This document shows, piece by piece, positions 15,817-24,144 of a DNA stretch of 64,000 nucleotides. This DNA is from Streptomyces mobaraensis NBRC 13819 = DSM 40847 (lineage in GTDB: Bacteria; Actinomycetota; Actinomycetes; Streptomycetales; Streptomycetaceae). A program made the position numbers and the translations under genes. The stretch spans positions 6,163,501 to 6,227,500 of the forward strand of contig NZ_CP072827.1 of assembly GCF_017916255.1 (NCBI RefSeq), read 5' to 3'. The stretch's first letter is position 1. Each line of letters opens with the position of its first letter. The notes below the pieces were generated by a model, which saw nothing but the letters and a program-made list of their open reading frames with translations, made no database searches and was not told the origin of the DNA.

Positions 15817-16638
15817 GTGCACACGGATGAGGGTCAGGATGACGGGCCGGACACGCCGCTCAAGCACTTCGGTGAGGAAGTGCGGATCGAGCGGGAGAGG
15901 TTGGGGATCCGGCGCGACGAATTGGGCAGGGCCGCCCATTGCGGCTATTCGCTGGTCGCGAAAATCGAGTCGGGAGAGCGTGTCCCTCCTCCCCAATTCG
16001 CAGAAGCCTGCGACCGGGTCTTCCCGCATTCGCATGGCCGCTACACGCGACTGTGGAAACTCGTCCTCAAGTGCGCCTTCCCTCCGTCCTTCCGCAAGTA
16101 TGTGGAGCAAGAAGAGATCGCTACCGTCATTCGACGGTTCAACTGTTACCTCGTACCCGGTCTGGTGCAGACGGAGGACTATGCGCGGGCCGTGATGGCG
16201 ACCGGTCGTGCGCGAAACCAAGAGGATTTGGTCACGGCCCGAATGGCCCGCCAACGCATTCTGGAGCGCGCGCACCCGCCCCAGTTGTGGATCATCTTGG
16301 ATGAAGCGGCCCTGCGGCGCATCTACGGTGGGCCGGAAGTGATGAGAGGACAGTTGGAGCGCCTGCTGACCCTGGCGGACACCGTGCCGCATGTAGTCCA
16401 GGTGTACCCACAGAGCGCGGATCACTTCCACGGCGTCGTGTCGCCGTTCGGCCTCCTGTCCTTCGACGAAGGTGCCGACGTGGCGCACGTGGAAGGGTTG
16501 CTGGGTGGGCGCTTGACGGCCGAGCGGCATGAGGTCGCTGTGGCGCAAGAAGCGTTCTCGATGCTGATGGCCAAGGCGCTGTCGCCCCTTGACTCGTCCC
16601 GGCTGATCGAGTCGGTTCTGAAGGAGTGCTACCAGTGA
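15817..16638 (+). CDS. XRE-type helix-turn-helix protein with DUF5753
   Basis: A 273-residue regulator. The N-terminal helix-turn-helix reads FGEEVRIERERLGIRRDELG and GYSLVAKIESGERVPPP. The rest is the DUF5753 region, recognisable by VPGLVQTEDYARAVM, the MARQRILER helix and the PQLWIILDEAALRR strand. GTG 15817 is preferred as the start. It overlaps the DUF397 gene by four bases (GTGA), the standard Streptomyces pairing. Base composition is visibly less GC-rich than the neighbours, which may indicate later acquisition. Confidence 0.88.
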   Translation: MHTDEGQDDGPDTPLKHFGEEVRIERERLGIRRDELGRAAHCGYSLVAKIESGERVPPPQFAEACDRVFPHSHGRYTRLWKLVLKCAFPPSFRKYVEQEEIATVIRRFNCYLVPGLVQTEDYARAVMATGRARNQEDLVTARMARQRILERAHPPQLWIILDEAALRRIYGGPEVMRGQLERLLTLADTVPHVVQVYPQSADHFHGVVSPFGLLSFDEGADVAHVEGLLGGRLTAERHEVAVAQEAFSMLMAKALSPLDSSRLIESVLKECYQ

Positions 16639-16847
16639 AGTCGAGCGGCCGAATACCTGAGTCGGCCTGGAGAAAGTCGAGTTACAGCAACAACGACGGC
16701 AGCGAATGCGTCGAAGTGGCGCACCGCGCCGACAGTGCCGTCCCCGTCCGGGACAGCAAACGGCCCCACGGGCCGCACCTCACCCTCCCGGCCCCCGCCT
16801 GGACCACCTTCATCGACGCCGTCAAGGGGCGGACGCTGCGCGGGTGA
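16635..16847 (+). CDS. DUF397 protein
   Basis: A 70-residue protein from GTG 16635, coupled to the XRE/DUF5753 gene. ESAWRKSSYSNNDGSECVEVA and VPVRDSKRP are the family hallmark, and the end WTTFIDAVKGRTL fits. DUF397 proteins are the small partners of these XRE regulators and are thought to antagonise or modulate them. That role is family knowledge and is not visible here. Confidence 0.92.
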   Translation: MKSSGRIPESAWRKSSYSNNDGSECVEVAHRADSAVPVRDSKRPHGPHLTLPAPAWTTFIDAVKGRTLRG

Positions 16848-16855
16848 GGGCGCGC

Positions 16856-16876
16856 GCCCGGCCCTCCCGGCCGGGC
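16856..16876 (+). terminator. Hairpin after DUF397 gene
   Basis: GCCCGGCC (16856-16863) and GGCCGGGC (16869-16876) form a perfect 8-bp stem with a 5-base loop, 8 bases after the stop codon at 16847. There is no T-run. A terminator is the simplest reading. Confidence 0.55.
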
Positions 16877-17337
16877 CCTCGGGAACGGGCAATCCTCAGG
16901 TGTCGGTGACGAGCCCTGCACGGCCACCGCGCCGGCCAACGCAGCGCACCACGACCGCGAGAGAGGGGCCGCATCCGGCGCGCCAACCACCTGCGGCCAC
17001 GGGTGCACCCCATTCGGCGATGCGACAGGCGTGCCCCCGCGCCCCGCGCGGGCCAAGCCGGTAGTCGCACCGCGCTATCCATCCGGTCCCGTGGTCGCCG
17101 GCCGACTCCGGTTGTCGCCCGTCAGCGGGCTCCTGAACGTCGGGTGCGGTAACGGAAAGAGGGCGCAGGGGCCGCTGGGGTCGGCCGGCCTGTCGGCCCT
17201 CCGGGCTACCTCACCCCTCCCCAACTGTCAGGCAAACCGATCATCTTCCTCCGATCGCGTAGATCACCGTGGCCTTTCCCTCGGAGGTGCGTTCACCAGT
17301 AGGTGTACGCGATCGATCGAGACGGCAGAGGTGAAGG
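16877..17337. other. 460-base spacer upstream of the lipid cluster, no gene seen
   Basis: Open frames here lack plausible codon use or homology. The last 100 bases are less GC-rich, with repeated GATC words (CGATCATCTTCCTCCGATCG, then GCGATCGATCGA), and probably hold the promoter of the desaturase-led operon. No clear -35/-10 pair could be assigned. Confidence 0.5.
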
Positions 17338-18297
17338 GTGTCCCCTGGCACGGCGGAAAGCGTCCTGCGGGAGTTGGAACCATCTGTCGAGCGGTTGCTG
17401 AACCGGCATCTGGCGGTTGCACGTGACTGGTTGCCCCATCAGTACGTGCCGTGGAGTGCGGCGAGGGACTTCGACGGGCCGCTGGAAGGCTCGGGCTGGG
17501 ATCCGGGGCAGTCGGCGCTGCCGCATGCGGTCCAGGACGCGCTGGTCATCAACCTGCTGACCGAGGACAACCTGCCCAGCTACCACTTCGAGATCGCCTC
17601 ACGGCTCGGCCGTGACGGTGCCTGGGGCACGTGGGTCCACCGGTGGACGGCGGAAGAGGACAGGCACTCGTCCGTCCTGCGCGCCTACCTCCACGCTCGG
17701 CGGGGCGTGGATCCTGTCGCCCTCGAAAACCTGCGGATGCGGCACGTGGGCAACGGATACCACAACGACCTGCCGACTCCGCTGCATCTTCTGGCCTACG
17801 TCACGGTGCAGGAACTGGCGACCCGTCAGGCGCACCGCAACACCGGCGCGGCGTGCGGGGACCACGTCGGTGAGGCGCTCATGGCCAGGATCTCGGCCGA
17901 CGAGAACCTGCACATGCTCTTCTACCGGGGCCTGTACGAGGACGCGATCCGAGCGTTTCCCGACGACGCCCTCGTCGCCCTCGCCGACGTGATCCGCGGC
18001 TTCCGGATGCCCGGCACCGAGATCCCCGGCTTCCGGGCGCGCGCCGCGCGCGTGGCCGCGGCGGGCATCTTCAACCTGGACGTCCATCTCGAATACGTGC
18101 TTCGGCCGCTGGTGCGGGCGCTCGGCGTGATGACCACGACCGGGCTGGGGCCGGCCGGGCGGGAGGCGCAGGAGCACATCGGGCGGCAGATGGAACAGCT
18201 CGAGGCGCAGGCATCCCGCGCGCGTGACGTCTACGTCCGTCTCAACGCATGCAGGGCGTCCGGCCCGGCGACGGAGGAACAGGAGATCCCGGCATGA
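17338..18297 (+). CDS. Acyl-ACP desaturase (soluble diiron)
   Basis: A 319-residue soluble desaturase that would introduce a double bond into an acyl chain carried on ACP. Diiron ligands are in place: Glu76 in LLTEDNLPSY, the first EExxH as EEDRH (106-110), Glu159, and the second motif DENLH (188-192). The LTEDNLP and AEEDRH words are those of plant-type stearoyl-ACP desaturases and mycobacterial DesA proteins. The start is GTG 17338 with GAGG 6 bases upstream. The ACP gene begins inside its stop codon (ATGA), so the partner ACP is probably its substrate carrier. It leads the proposed phenolic-lipid operon. Confidence 0.88.
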   Translation: MSPGTAESVLRELEPSVERLLNRHLAVARDWLPHQYVPWSAARDFDGPLEGSGWDPGQSALPHAVQDALVINLLTEDNLPSYHFEIASRLGRDGAWGTWVHRWTAEEDRHSSVLRAYLHARRGVDPVALENLRMRHVGNGYHNDLPTPLHLLAYVTVQELATRQAHRNTGAACGDHVGEALMARISADENLHMLFYRGLYEDAIRAFPDDALVALADVIRGFRMPGTEIPGFRARAARVAAAGIFNLDVHLEYVLRPLVRALGVMTTTGLGPAGREAQEHIGRQMEQLEAQASRARDVYVRLNACRASGPATEEQEIPA

Positions 18298-18569
18298 CAC
18301 AGTCACCGGACCAGGCGGAACAGTCGGCGCTCCCCGAGAACCTGCTGGCCTTGCTGACCGACCACCTGGGCGTGCGTGCGCACCCCGAGAACCTCTCCGC
18401 CGGGATGACGTTCGAAAGCCTCGGCATGGATTCCCTGTCGCTGATGGAACTCGTGGTCGCCGCGGAGGAGAAGTTTGCCGTCGTCCTGCCCGAGGACGCA
18501 CTGGACCTCGCTCCCTCCTCGACCCTCGCCGAGGCGGCTCGCGCCTTCCGGAACGCGCGTGCGGTCTGA
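18294..18569 (+). CDS. Acyl carrier protein
   Basis: A 91-residue carrier protein. The phosphopantetheine site is Ser47 in LGMDSLSLMEL. Helix I (NLLALLTDHLGV) and the acidic helix II/III region (AAEEKFAVVLPEDALDL) are normal. It overlaps the desaturase gene by four bases and the ketosynthase gene by 11, so the three are translationally linked. It is distinct from the housekeeping AcpP in sequence and context, and would need activation by a phosphopantetheinyl transferase such as the one at 353-1285. Confidence 0.93.
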   Translation: MTQSPDQAEQSALPENLLALLTDHLGVRAHPENLSAGMTFESLGMDSLSLMELVVAAEEKFAVVLPEDALDLAPSSTLAEAARAFRNARAV

Positions 18570-19782
18570 GGTAGCCGTCACCGGCCTCGGCCTGGTGACC
18601 CCCGCGGGGCACACGGTGTCGGCGAACTGGGAGGCCCTGTGCCGGGGCCGTTCGCTCGCCGCGACCGACCCCGAACTGGCCGGCCTTCCCGTCGACTTCT
18701 CCTGTCGGGTCCGCGACCTGGACGTCGACGGGGAGCTCGGCCGGCCCCTTGCCCGCCGAACGGACCGTTTCATCCAGTTCGCCCTGATCGCCGCACGCCG
18801 GGCCGTCGCCGACGCCGGGCTCGATCCGTCGTCCTGGAGGGGAGAGCGGATCGGAGTGATTCTCGGCGTCGGGTCGAACAGCCTGAGTTCCTACGTCGAC
18901 GAGTTCTGCCGTCTCGGCGCCGGGAAGCCGGAGCGTGTCTCGCCGCTCGCCCTGCCGCGCAGTGTGCCCAACATGGCCGCGAGCGAGGTCGCGATCGATC
19001 TCGGCGTCCGCGGTCCCAACTTCACCACCTCCAGCGCCTGCGCCTCGGGCGCGACCGCCATCGGCGTCGCACGCGACCTGCTGCGCTCGGGGACCTGCGA
19101 CATCGTCCTCGCGGGCGGCAGTGAGTCGGCCCGCTCCCGTATGGCGGCGACGTGCTTCACCCGGATGCGGGCCCTCTCCCGGCGGCGCGAGCAGCCGGCT
19201 CTCGCCTGTCGTCCGTTCGACGCCGAACGGGACGGAATGGTCCTGGGCGAGGGCGCCGCCGTTCTCGTCCTGGAGCGGCCCGCCACCGCGCGCGCCCGTC
19301 GGGCACGGGTCCTCGCCCTGCTGGGCGGCTACGGCGCCGGATCCGACGCGTACCATCCCGTGGCTCCCCACCCTGGGGGAGAAGGGGCGGCCCGGGCCAT
19401 CTCCGCCGCCTTGGCCGACGCGGGGTGCGGCCCCCGGGACATCGGGCTGGTCAACGCGCACGGCACCGCCACCGTCCTCAGTGACGCCTCCGAGGCGGCG
19501 GCCCTCACGCGTGTCTTCGGAGCCGACGCACCACCGGTGACCGCGTCCAAAGGCGTCATCGGCCACACCCTCGGGGCGGCCGGGGCGGTCCAGGCGGCCT
19601 ACACGGTCCTCGCGCTGCGGCACGGAGCCGTCCCGCCGGTGGCGAACTTCGCGCACCAGGAAGGGGACCACAAGCTCGACATCGTGGCCGGGCACCCTCG
19701 CGCGACGGCCGCAGAGGCCGGAATCAGCTGCTCCTTCGGATTCGGCGGCCAGAACGCGGTCCTGCTGTTCACGGCTCCCTGA
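18559..19782 (+). CDS. Beta-ketoacyl-ACP synthase (FabF/KAS II type)
   Basis: A 407-residue condensing enzyme with the complete Cys-His-His triad: Cys161 in TTSSACASGA, His301 in VNAHGTAT and His336 in KGVIGHTLGAAG. The C-terminal CSFGFGGQNAV is also canonical. It would extend acyl-ACP chains with malonyl-ACP. GTG 18559, in the end of the ACP gene, is taken as the start because homology begins there (VRSEVAVTGLGLVTP). No dedicated ketoreductase, dehydratase or enoyl reductase is nearby, so reduction would rely on primary metabolism. Confidence 0.92.
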   Translation: MRSEVAVTGLGLVTPAGHTVSANWEALCRGRSLAATDPELAGLPVDFSCRVRDLDVDGELGRPLARRTDRFIQFALIAARRAVADAGLDPSSWRGERIGVILGVGSNSLSSYVDEFCRLGAGKPERVSPLALPRSVPNMAASEVAIDLGVRGPNFTTSSACASGATAIGVARDLLRSGTCDIVLAGGSESARSRMAATCFTRMRALSRRREQPALACRPFDAERDGMVLGEGAAVLVLERPATARARRARVLALLGGYGAGSDAYHPVAPHPGGEGAARAISAALADAGCGPRDIGLVNAHGTATVLSDASEAAALTRVFGADAPPVTASKGVIGHTLGAAGAVQAAYTVLALRHGAVPPVANFAHQEGDHKLDIVAGHPRATAAEAGISCSFGFGGQNAVLLFTAP

Positions 19783-19828
19783 GCGGATCCGACGACGGTA
19801 CGGGCCAGCGGGCGGGAGGGACGCACAG

Positions 19829-21973
19829 GTGGATGCGGTACGGCGGCGGGCGTGGCTCGTGGTGGTGGGCGCCCTGCTCGCCGCGGTGTGCGCCTGGGCA
19901 CTGGCCCCGGTCGCGCTGTCGGCGCTGGGCACGGGCGGTGCGGTCGCCACGGGAACGGAGGCCGGGCGAGCCGGGCGGCAGGCCGAGCGGCTGGGCGTGC
20001 CCTCGCCCGATCTGCTGCTCACCGTGGACCGGCCCGGCGAGGGAGGCGGGACGGGGACGGTCCGGGAAGACGTCGGGGCCGTGGTGAAGACCCTCTCCCG
20101 GCATCCGGCCGTACGGGCGGTGTGGTCCGCCCAGACGACCGGCAACACCTGGCTGCGGTCGAAGGACGGCCGGTCCCTGCTCATCGGCGTGCGGCTGAGA
20201 GGGACGGACAAGGAACGCAAGACCGCGGCCCCCGATGTCGTGGCCGCCGCACGGTCCGCCGCTTCGAGGGCCCGCGTGGAGCCGAGCGGTGAGGTCTGGA
20301 CCAACCGGGAGATCGACGAGACGATCGAACACGACCTGCGCCGGGCCGAGTTGACGGCGGCACCGGTGCTCTTCCTGCTCCTGGTCCTCGCCTATGGATC
20401 GGTCGTCGCCGCCTTGCTGCCGGTCCTTGTGGCCGTGACGGCCGTCGGCTGCACGCTTCCGGTCCTGGGCGTGCTGGCCCAGTGGACCAATGTGTCACGG
20501 GTCGCGGTGAGCGCCGCCTCCGCCGTCGGGCTCGGCATGGCTGTCGACTACAGCCTCTTTCTGCTGGCCCGGGTACGCGAGGAGATGGCACGGGGCGTGG
20601 ACCGGGAAACGGCGCTGACCGCCGCTCTCCGCTCCAGTGGCCGTTCGGTCGCCTTCTCCGCGGCCGCCGTCTCCACCTGTCTGGCCACCGCCATGGTGGT
20701 TCCCGTTCCTCTGCTGCGCGGACTCTCCCTGGCGGGGATGGTCGTCACCGTGCTGTCCGCGCTCGTCGCCCTGCTGGTGCTGCCGTCGTGCCTTCGGCTG
20801 CTCGGCCCGCGCGTCCGGGCGTGGGATCCGCTGGCACGGTGGCGGCGTACGGACACCGGGGACGACAGCCGCTTCTGGCGGAGGACGACACGCACGGTCA
20901 CCGCGCGGCCTCTCCTCGCCGGCGGCCTCGCGGTCCTCGCCCTGGTCCTGATGGCGGTCCCGTTCACCCACGCCAGGCTGGGCCTTGTGGACGAGCGCAC
21001 CCTGCCCCCGTCCGCGTCGGCGGCCTCCGCCGCGGCCCGCGTGGGCCACGAGTTCGCCGTCCCGCCCGAGCACGTCCTGTCCGTGGTGGTGACCGGCCTC
21101 GGGGCGCGGGACGCCGCGCCTGCCTACGCCGCACGCCTCAACGGTCTTCCGGGCGTGGCGGGCGTACGCGTGGAACGCACCGCCCGGTCCGCCGCGGCAG
21201 GGAGGGGGGAGGCCGCCGTGCTGTTGGTCGCCTCTGCCGCGCCACCCGGCACAGCCGAGGCGGAGGCGCTGGTGCGGAGGGTGCGGGAGGAACCCGCGCC
21301 GGGAGCCGTGGCGGTCGCCGGGCGGGCCGCGGAGATCGCGGACAGCGCGACCGCGGTGTGCGGCGCCCTGCCGACGTGCGGGCTGCTCCTGGCGACGGGA
21401 CTCGTGGTGCTCCTCGGGCTGTTCACCCGCTCTCCCGTCGCCCCCCTCAAGGCCGTGGCCGTGGCGGCCGTCAGCCTCGGGGCCGGTCTGGGGGCGATGG
21501 TCCTCCTCTTCCAGGACGGCCACGGCCGTGCCGTGCTCGGCGATTTCACCGCCCCCGGTGCGCTGGACGCCTCCACGTTGCTGTTCGTCCTCTTCATCAC
21601 GCTCGCCCTGTCGGTGGACTACGAGGTCTTCCTGCTCGGCCGCATCCGCGAGGAGTACGAACGCAGCCGTGACAACCGCGGCTCGATCGTCGACGGCATC
21701 GCGCGCACGGGCCGGCTGATGACCTCGGCAGCCGCGGCCGTGGCGGTCTCGACCGCCGCCATGGGCGTGTCCCATGTCGCGCTCCTCAAGCTCATCGGCA
21801 TCGGTATCGCTCTCGGTGCCCTCGTGGACGCCGTACTGGTACGCGGTGTCCTGGTCCCCGCTGTCATGGCGGCCCTGGGGCCGGCCAACTGGTGGACACC
21901 ACACGGCAGTCGGATCGCACGGCGGACGGCCGTACGCGGGATGACCGCACACGCGAAGGAAGGAGAAGGCTGA
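19829..21973 (+). CDS. MMPL-family RND lipid transporter
   Basis: A 714-residue inner-membrane transporter with the two-fold MMPL layout: a TM helix at the N-terminus, an extracytoplasmic loop (about 30-165), five helices (170-335), a second loop (about 380-500) and five more helices (505-690). The conserved VGLGMAVDYSLFLLARVRE and ITLALSVDYEVFLLGRIRE blocks are both present, each with the Asp-Tyr pair of the proton relay. GTG 19829 has GGGAGG upstream. MMPL proteins export complex lipids, which suits a lipid product of the flanking PKS genes. Confidence 0.9.
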   Translation: MDAVRRRAWLVVVGALLAAVCAWALAPVALSALGTGGAVATGTEAGRAGRQAERLGVPSPDLLLTVDRPGEGGGTGTVREDVGAVVKTLSRHPAVRAVWSAQTTGNTWLRSKDGRSLLIGVRLRGTDKERKTAAPDVVAAARSAASRARVEPSGEVWTNREIDETIEHDLRRAELTAAPVLFLLLVLAYGSVVAALLPVLVAVTAVGCTLPVLGVLAQWTNVSRVAVSAASAVGLGMAVDYSLFLLARVREEMARGVDRETALTAALRSSGRSVAFSAAAVSTCLATAMVVPVPLLRGLSLAGMVVTVLSALVALLVLPSCLRLLGPRVRAWDPLARWRRTDTGDDSRFWRRTTRTVTARPLLAGGLAVLALVLMAVPFTHARLGLVDERTLPPSASAASAAARVGHEFAVPPEHVLSVVVTGLGARDAAPAYAARLNGLPGVAGVRVERTARSAAAGRGEAAVLLVASAAPPGTAEAEALVRRVREEPAPGAVAVAGRAAEIADSATAVCGALPTCGLLLATGLVVLLGLFTRSPVAPLKAVAVAAVSLGAGLGAMVLLFQDGHGRAVLGDFTAPGALDASTLLFVLFITLALSVDYEVFLLGRIREEYERSRDNRGSIVDGIARTGRLMTSAAAAVAVSTAAMGVSHVALLKLIGIGIALGALVDAVLVRGVLVPAVMAALGPANWWTPHGSRIARRTAVRGMTAHAKEGEG

Positions 21974-21977
21974 GTCA

Positions 21978-23087
21978 ATGAGTCGGTTCAGGGAGGGCCT
22001 CGCCTGGGGGCCGGACGAACCCTTGCCCCGGGTGACCGCGATCGAGACGGCCGTGCCACCCCATCGGTATCGTCAGGAGGACATCATGGCCGCCCTGGCA
22101 CGCACCACATTGATGGAATCCCAAACGGGGATCTTGATGCTGCGCAAGATCCAGGCCAACGCCGGAGTGGCCACACGGCACTTCGCCCTGCCGCTGGAGC
22201 GGCTCATCGAGCTCGACGACTTCACCGAGAACAACCGCTTGTGGCACGACGCCGCCCTGGAACTCGGGGAACGCGCGCTCACCGGGGCCCTGCGGGCGGC
22301 GGGGGTGGAGCCGGGCGAGGTCGACGCGGTGATCAGCACCACCGTGACGGGCCTCGCCGTGCCTTCGCTGGAGGCCCGTCTGGCGCACCGGGTGGGCCTG
22401 CGGCCGGACGTCACGCGCATTCCCCTGTTCGGGTACGGCTGCGCGGGAGGAGCCGCCGGACTCGCCCGGCTGAACGACTACCTCCGGGCCCACCCGGCCC
22501 ATGTGGCCGTCCTCCTGGCGGTGGAACTGTGCTCGCTGGCGTATCAGATGCAGGACACCTCGATGGCGAACATCGTCGCCGGCAGCCTCTTCGGGGATGG
22601 TGCGGCCGCGGTCGTGGCCGTCGGCGGACACCGGGGCACCGCAGCCGCGGCGGCGGGCCCCCAGCTCGTGGATTCCCGCAGTCGGCTGGTCCCCGACAGC
22701 GAGGAAGTGCTCGGCTGGGACATCGGATCCCACGGCTTCAGGATCCTGCTCGCCCCCGAGGTGCCCACGCTCACCGAGGAGCATCTGCCCAAGGCCGTCC
22801 ATGACTTCCTCGGCACGTACGATCTGCTGCCGGGCCAGGTCGGAAGCTGGATCGTCCACGGTGGCGGCCCTAAGGTCCTCACCGCCGTGGAGAGGTCCTT
22901 CGATCTGCCGCCCGCGGCTCTGGAGCCCACGCGCCGGTCCCTGGCGGAACGGGGCAACCTCTCGTCCGTCTCCGTCCTGGATGTCCTGCACACGACGATG
23001 CGGACACCTCCACGGCCCGGTACGCCGGGGCTCGTCGCGGCCATGGGTCCGGGGTTCGCCATCGAACTCGCCCTGGTCCGCTGGTGA
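21978..23087 (+). CDS. Type III polyketide synthase
   Basis: A 369-residue chalcone-synthase-fold enzyme with the full triad: Cys155 in PLFGYGCAGGAAG, His294 in WIVHGGGPKV and Asn327 in ERGNLSS, plus AAMGPGF near the C-terminus. Bacterial relatives condense fatty acyl starters with malonyl-CoA to give alkylresorcinols, alkylpyrones or related phenolic lipids. It is 4 bases after the MMPL gene with a strong purine-rich ribosome site. The neighbouring ICMT-like methyltransferase is the arrangement of srsA-srsB in S. griseus. Starter length and product cannot be read from sequence. Confidence 0.92.
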   Translation: MSRFREGLAWGPDEPLPRVTAIETAVPPHRYRQEDIMAALARTTLMESQTGILMLRKIQANAGVATRHFALPLERLIELDDFTENNRLWHDAALELGERALTGALRAAGVEPGEVDAVISTTVTGLAVPSLEARLAHRVGLRPDVTRIPLFGYGCAGGAAGLARLNDYLRAHPAHVAVLLAVELCSLAYQMQDTSMANIVAGSLFGDGAAAVVAVGGHRGTAAAAAGPQLVDSRSRLVPDSEEVLGWDIGSHGFRILLAPEVPTLTEEHLPKAVHDFLGTYDLLPGQVGSWIVHGGGPKVLTAVERSFDLPPAALEPTRRSLAERGNLSSVSVLDVLHTTMRTPPRPGTPGLVAAMGPGFAIELALVRW

Positions 23088-23150
23088 ACCGCGACTGCCC
23101 CGCCCCTTCCCGACGCAAGGAATCGAAAGGGATCGAAAGGAAATGGCATC

Positions 23151-23687
23151 GTGACGGTTGTGGGATCGGGCCAGCTCCCCGCCGGGTTGCTGGCACTCAT
23201 CACCTTGATCACCGTGGAGCGCGGCTTCGAACTCCTCGTGGCACGACGGCACGCGCGCTGGGCCGCCGCCAACGGCGGGGTGGAATACGGCCGTCGGCAC
23301 TATCCGGCCATGGTCGCCCTCCACGTCGGCCTGCTCGTCGGCATCCTGGTCGAGGTCGCGGCGGCCCACCGGCAGTTCGTACCGGCGGTCGGCTGGCCGG
23401 CCCTGGCCGCCACCTCCCTGGTCCAGGTGGCCCGGTGGTGGTGCGTGCGGTCGCTCGGCCCACGCTGGAACACGCGCGTGATCGTCGTCCCGGGCATGCC
23501 CCTGGAGACCCGCGGCCCCTACCGCTGGCTCCGGCACCCGAACTACGTCATCGTCGTGACCGAGGGCCTGGCCCTGCCCCTGGTCTACAACGCCTGGCTG
23601 ACCGCCCTCCTCTTCACCGCCGCCAACGCAGTGCTGCTGGCCGTACGGCTGCAGGTGGAGAACAGGGCGCTGGGGCTCGCGTCATAG
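23151..23687 (+). CDS. ICMT-family methyltransferase (SrsB-like)
   Basis: A 178-residue integral membrane methyltransferase with about four to five helices. The isoprenylcysteine carboxyl methyltransferase signature is clear: WNTRVIVVPGMPLETRGPYR, then WLRHPNYVIVV, the C-terminal SAM-binding helices, and NRALGLAS at the end. In bacterial type III PKS operons (srsAB, agqAB) proteins of this family methylate the polyketide or resorcinol ring. GTG 23151 follows AAAGGA. No FAD hydroxylase (srsC equivalent) is adjacent, so oxidation to a quinone is not encoded here. Confidence 0.88.
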   Translation: MTVVGSGQLPAGLLALITLITVERGFELLVARRHARWAAANGGVEYGRRHYPAMVALHVGLLVGILVEVAAAHRQFVPAVGWPALAATSLVQVARWWCVRSLGPRWNTRVIVVPGMPLETRGPYRWLRHPNYVIVVTEGLALPLVYNAWLTALLFTAANAVLLAVRLQVENRALGLAS

Positions 23688-23960
23688 GCGTATCGAGCAC
23701 GGGCGTTGTCGACAGTCGCAGGTCCCGATCAAGGCGAAGACCTCCGGTGCCGCCCATAAGTGGCCGCGCCGCCGGCGGGTCGGCGGAACCGTTGCCGGAG
23801 GAGCACCGGGCAGAAGGCAGGCGGCGGGTTATCGCGTTGCATGGACACCGGAGCGGCGTTTACCCTGTTTTGCGTTCCGCTTGTGCCCATTCCGGGGCCC
23901 GGCGCTGTGTTTCGAGGTGACGACTTATCTCCCAGGCCAAGTAGCCGTCCGCAGTTCCCC

Positions 23961-23981
23961 ACGTTCTGATCGTTCGAACGT
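23961..23981. promoter_or_regulatory. Nested palindrome upstream of MFS exporter
   Basis: ACGTTC (23961-23966) pairs with GAACGT (23976-23981), and the enclosed CGTTCGAACG (23971-23980) is itself a perfect 10-bp palindrome. It lies 164 bases before the MFS start and is a possible regulator site. Confidence 0.4.
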
Positions 23982-24054
23982 GTCCGGGGGCGGACGTCGC
24001 GCCGGCCTGAGTTGCGTCACCCACCCCCGCGTTTCCCTGTCGTTTTCCGGGTGC

Positions 24055-24115
24055 AGCTCTGCCGTCTGCCCCGGGTTTCGTGTTGTCCGGCCCCGGCGCG
24101 GCTGACGGCAGGGCT
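24055..24115 (+). promoter_or_regulatory. Leader dyad upstream of MFS exporter
   Basis: AGCTCTGCCGTC (24055-24066) and GACGGCAGGGCT (24104-24115) pair over 11 of 12 positions around a 37-base GC-rich loop, ending 29 bases before GTG 24145. It may form an mRNA structure in the leader. Regulatory function is a guess. Confidence 0.4.
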
Positions 24116-24144
24116 CCCCGTCTCCTTGGATCAGGAGCCCCACA

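Larger units (their letters stand above)
23688..24144. other. 457-base spacer with dyads before the MFS gene, no gene seen
   Basis: No convincing coding frame. It contains a GC-rich hairpin near 23770 (CCGCCGGCGGGTCGGCGG), a palindrome at 23961-23981 and a long-range dyad at 24055-24115, listed separately. It probably includes the promoter of the MFS gene and the end of the lipid operon transcript. Confidence 0.5.

Noticed and set aside
16877..17337. Small + strand frames such as 17031-17426 considered as genes
   Set aside because: They overlap the desaturase start, lack ribosome sites and have no family resemblance.
17599..20304. A 901-residue minus-strand frame over the desaturase, ACP and KAS genes
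   Set aside because: It is antisense to three genes with complete catalytic motifs and has no domain of its own.
21978..23087. The type III PKS considered as a FabH-type KAS III
   Set aside because: The active-site context PLFGYGCAGG, the HGGGPKV histidine, the GNLSS asparagine and the GPGF loop are those of chalcone-synthase-type enzymes.
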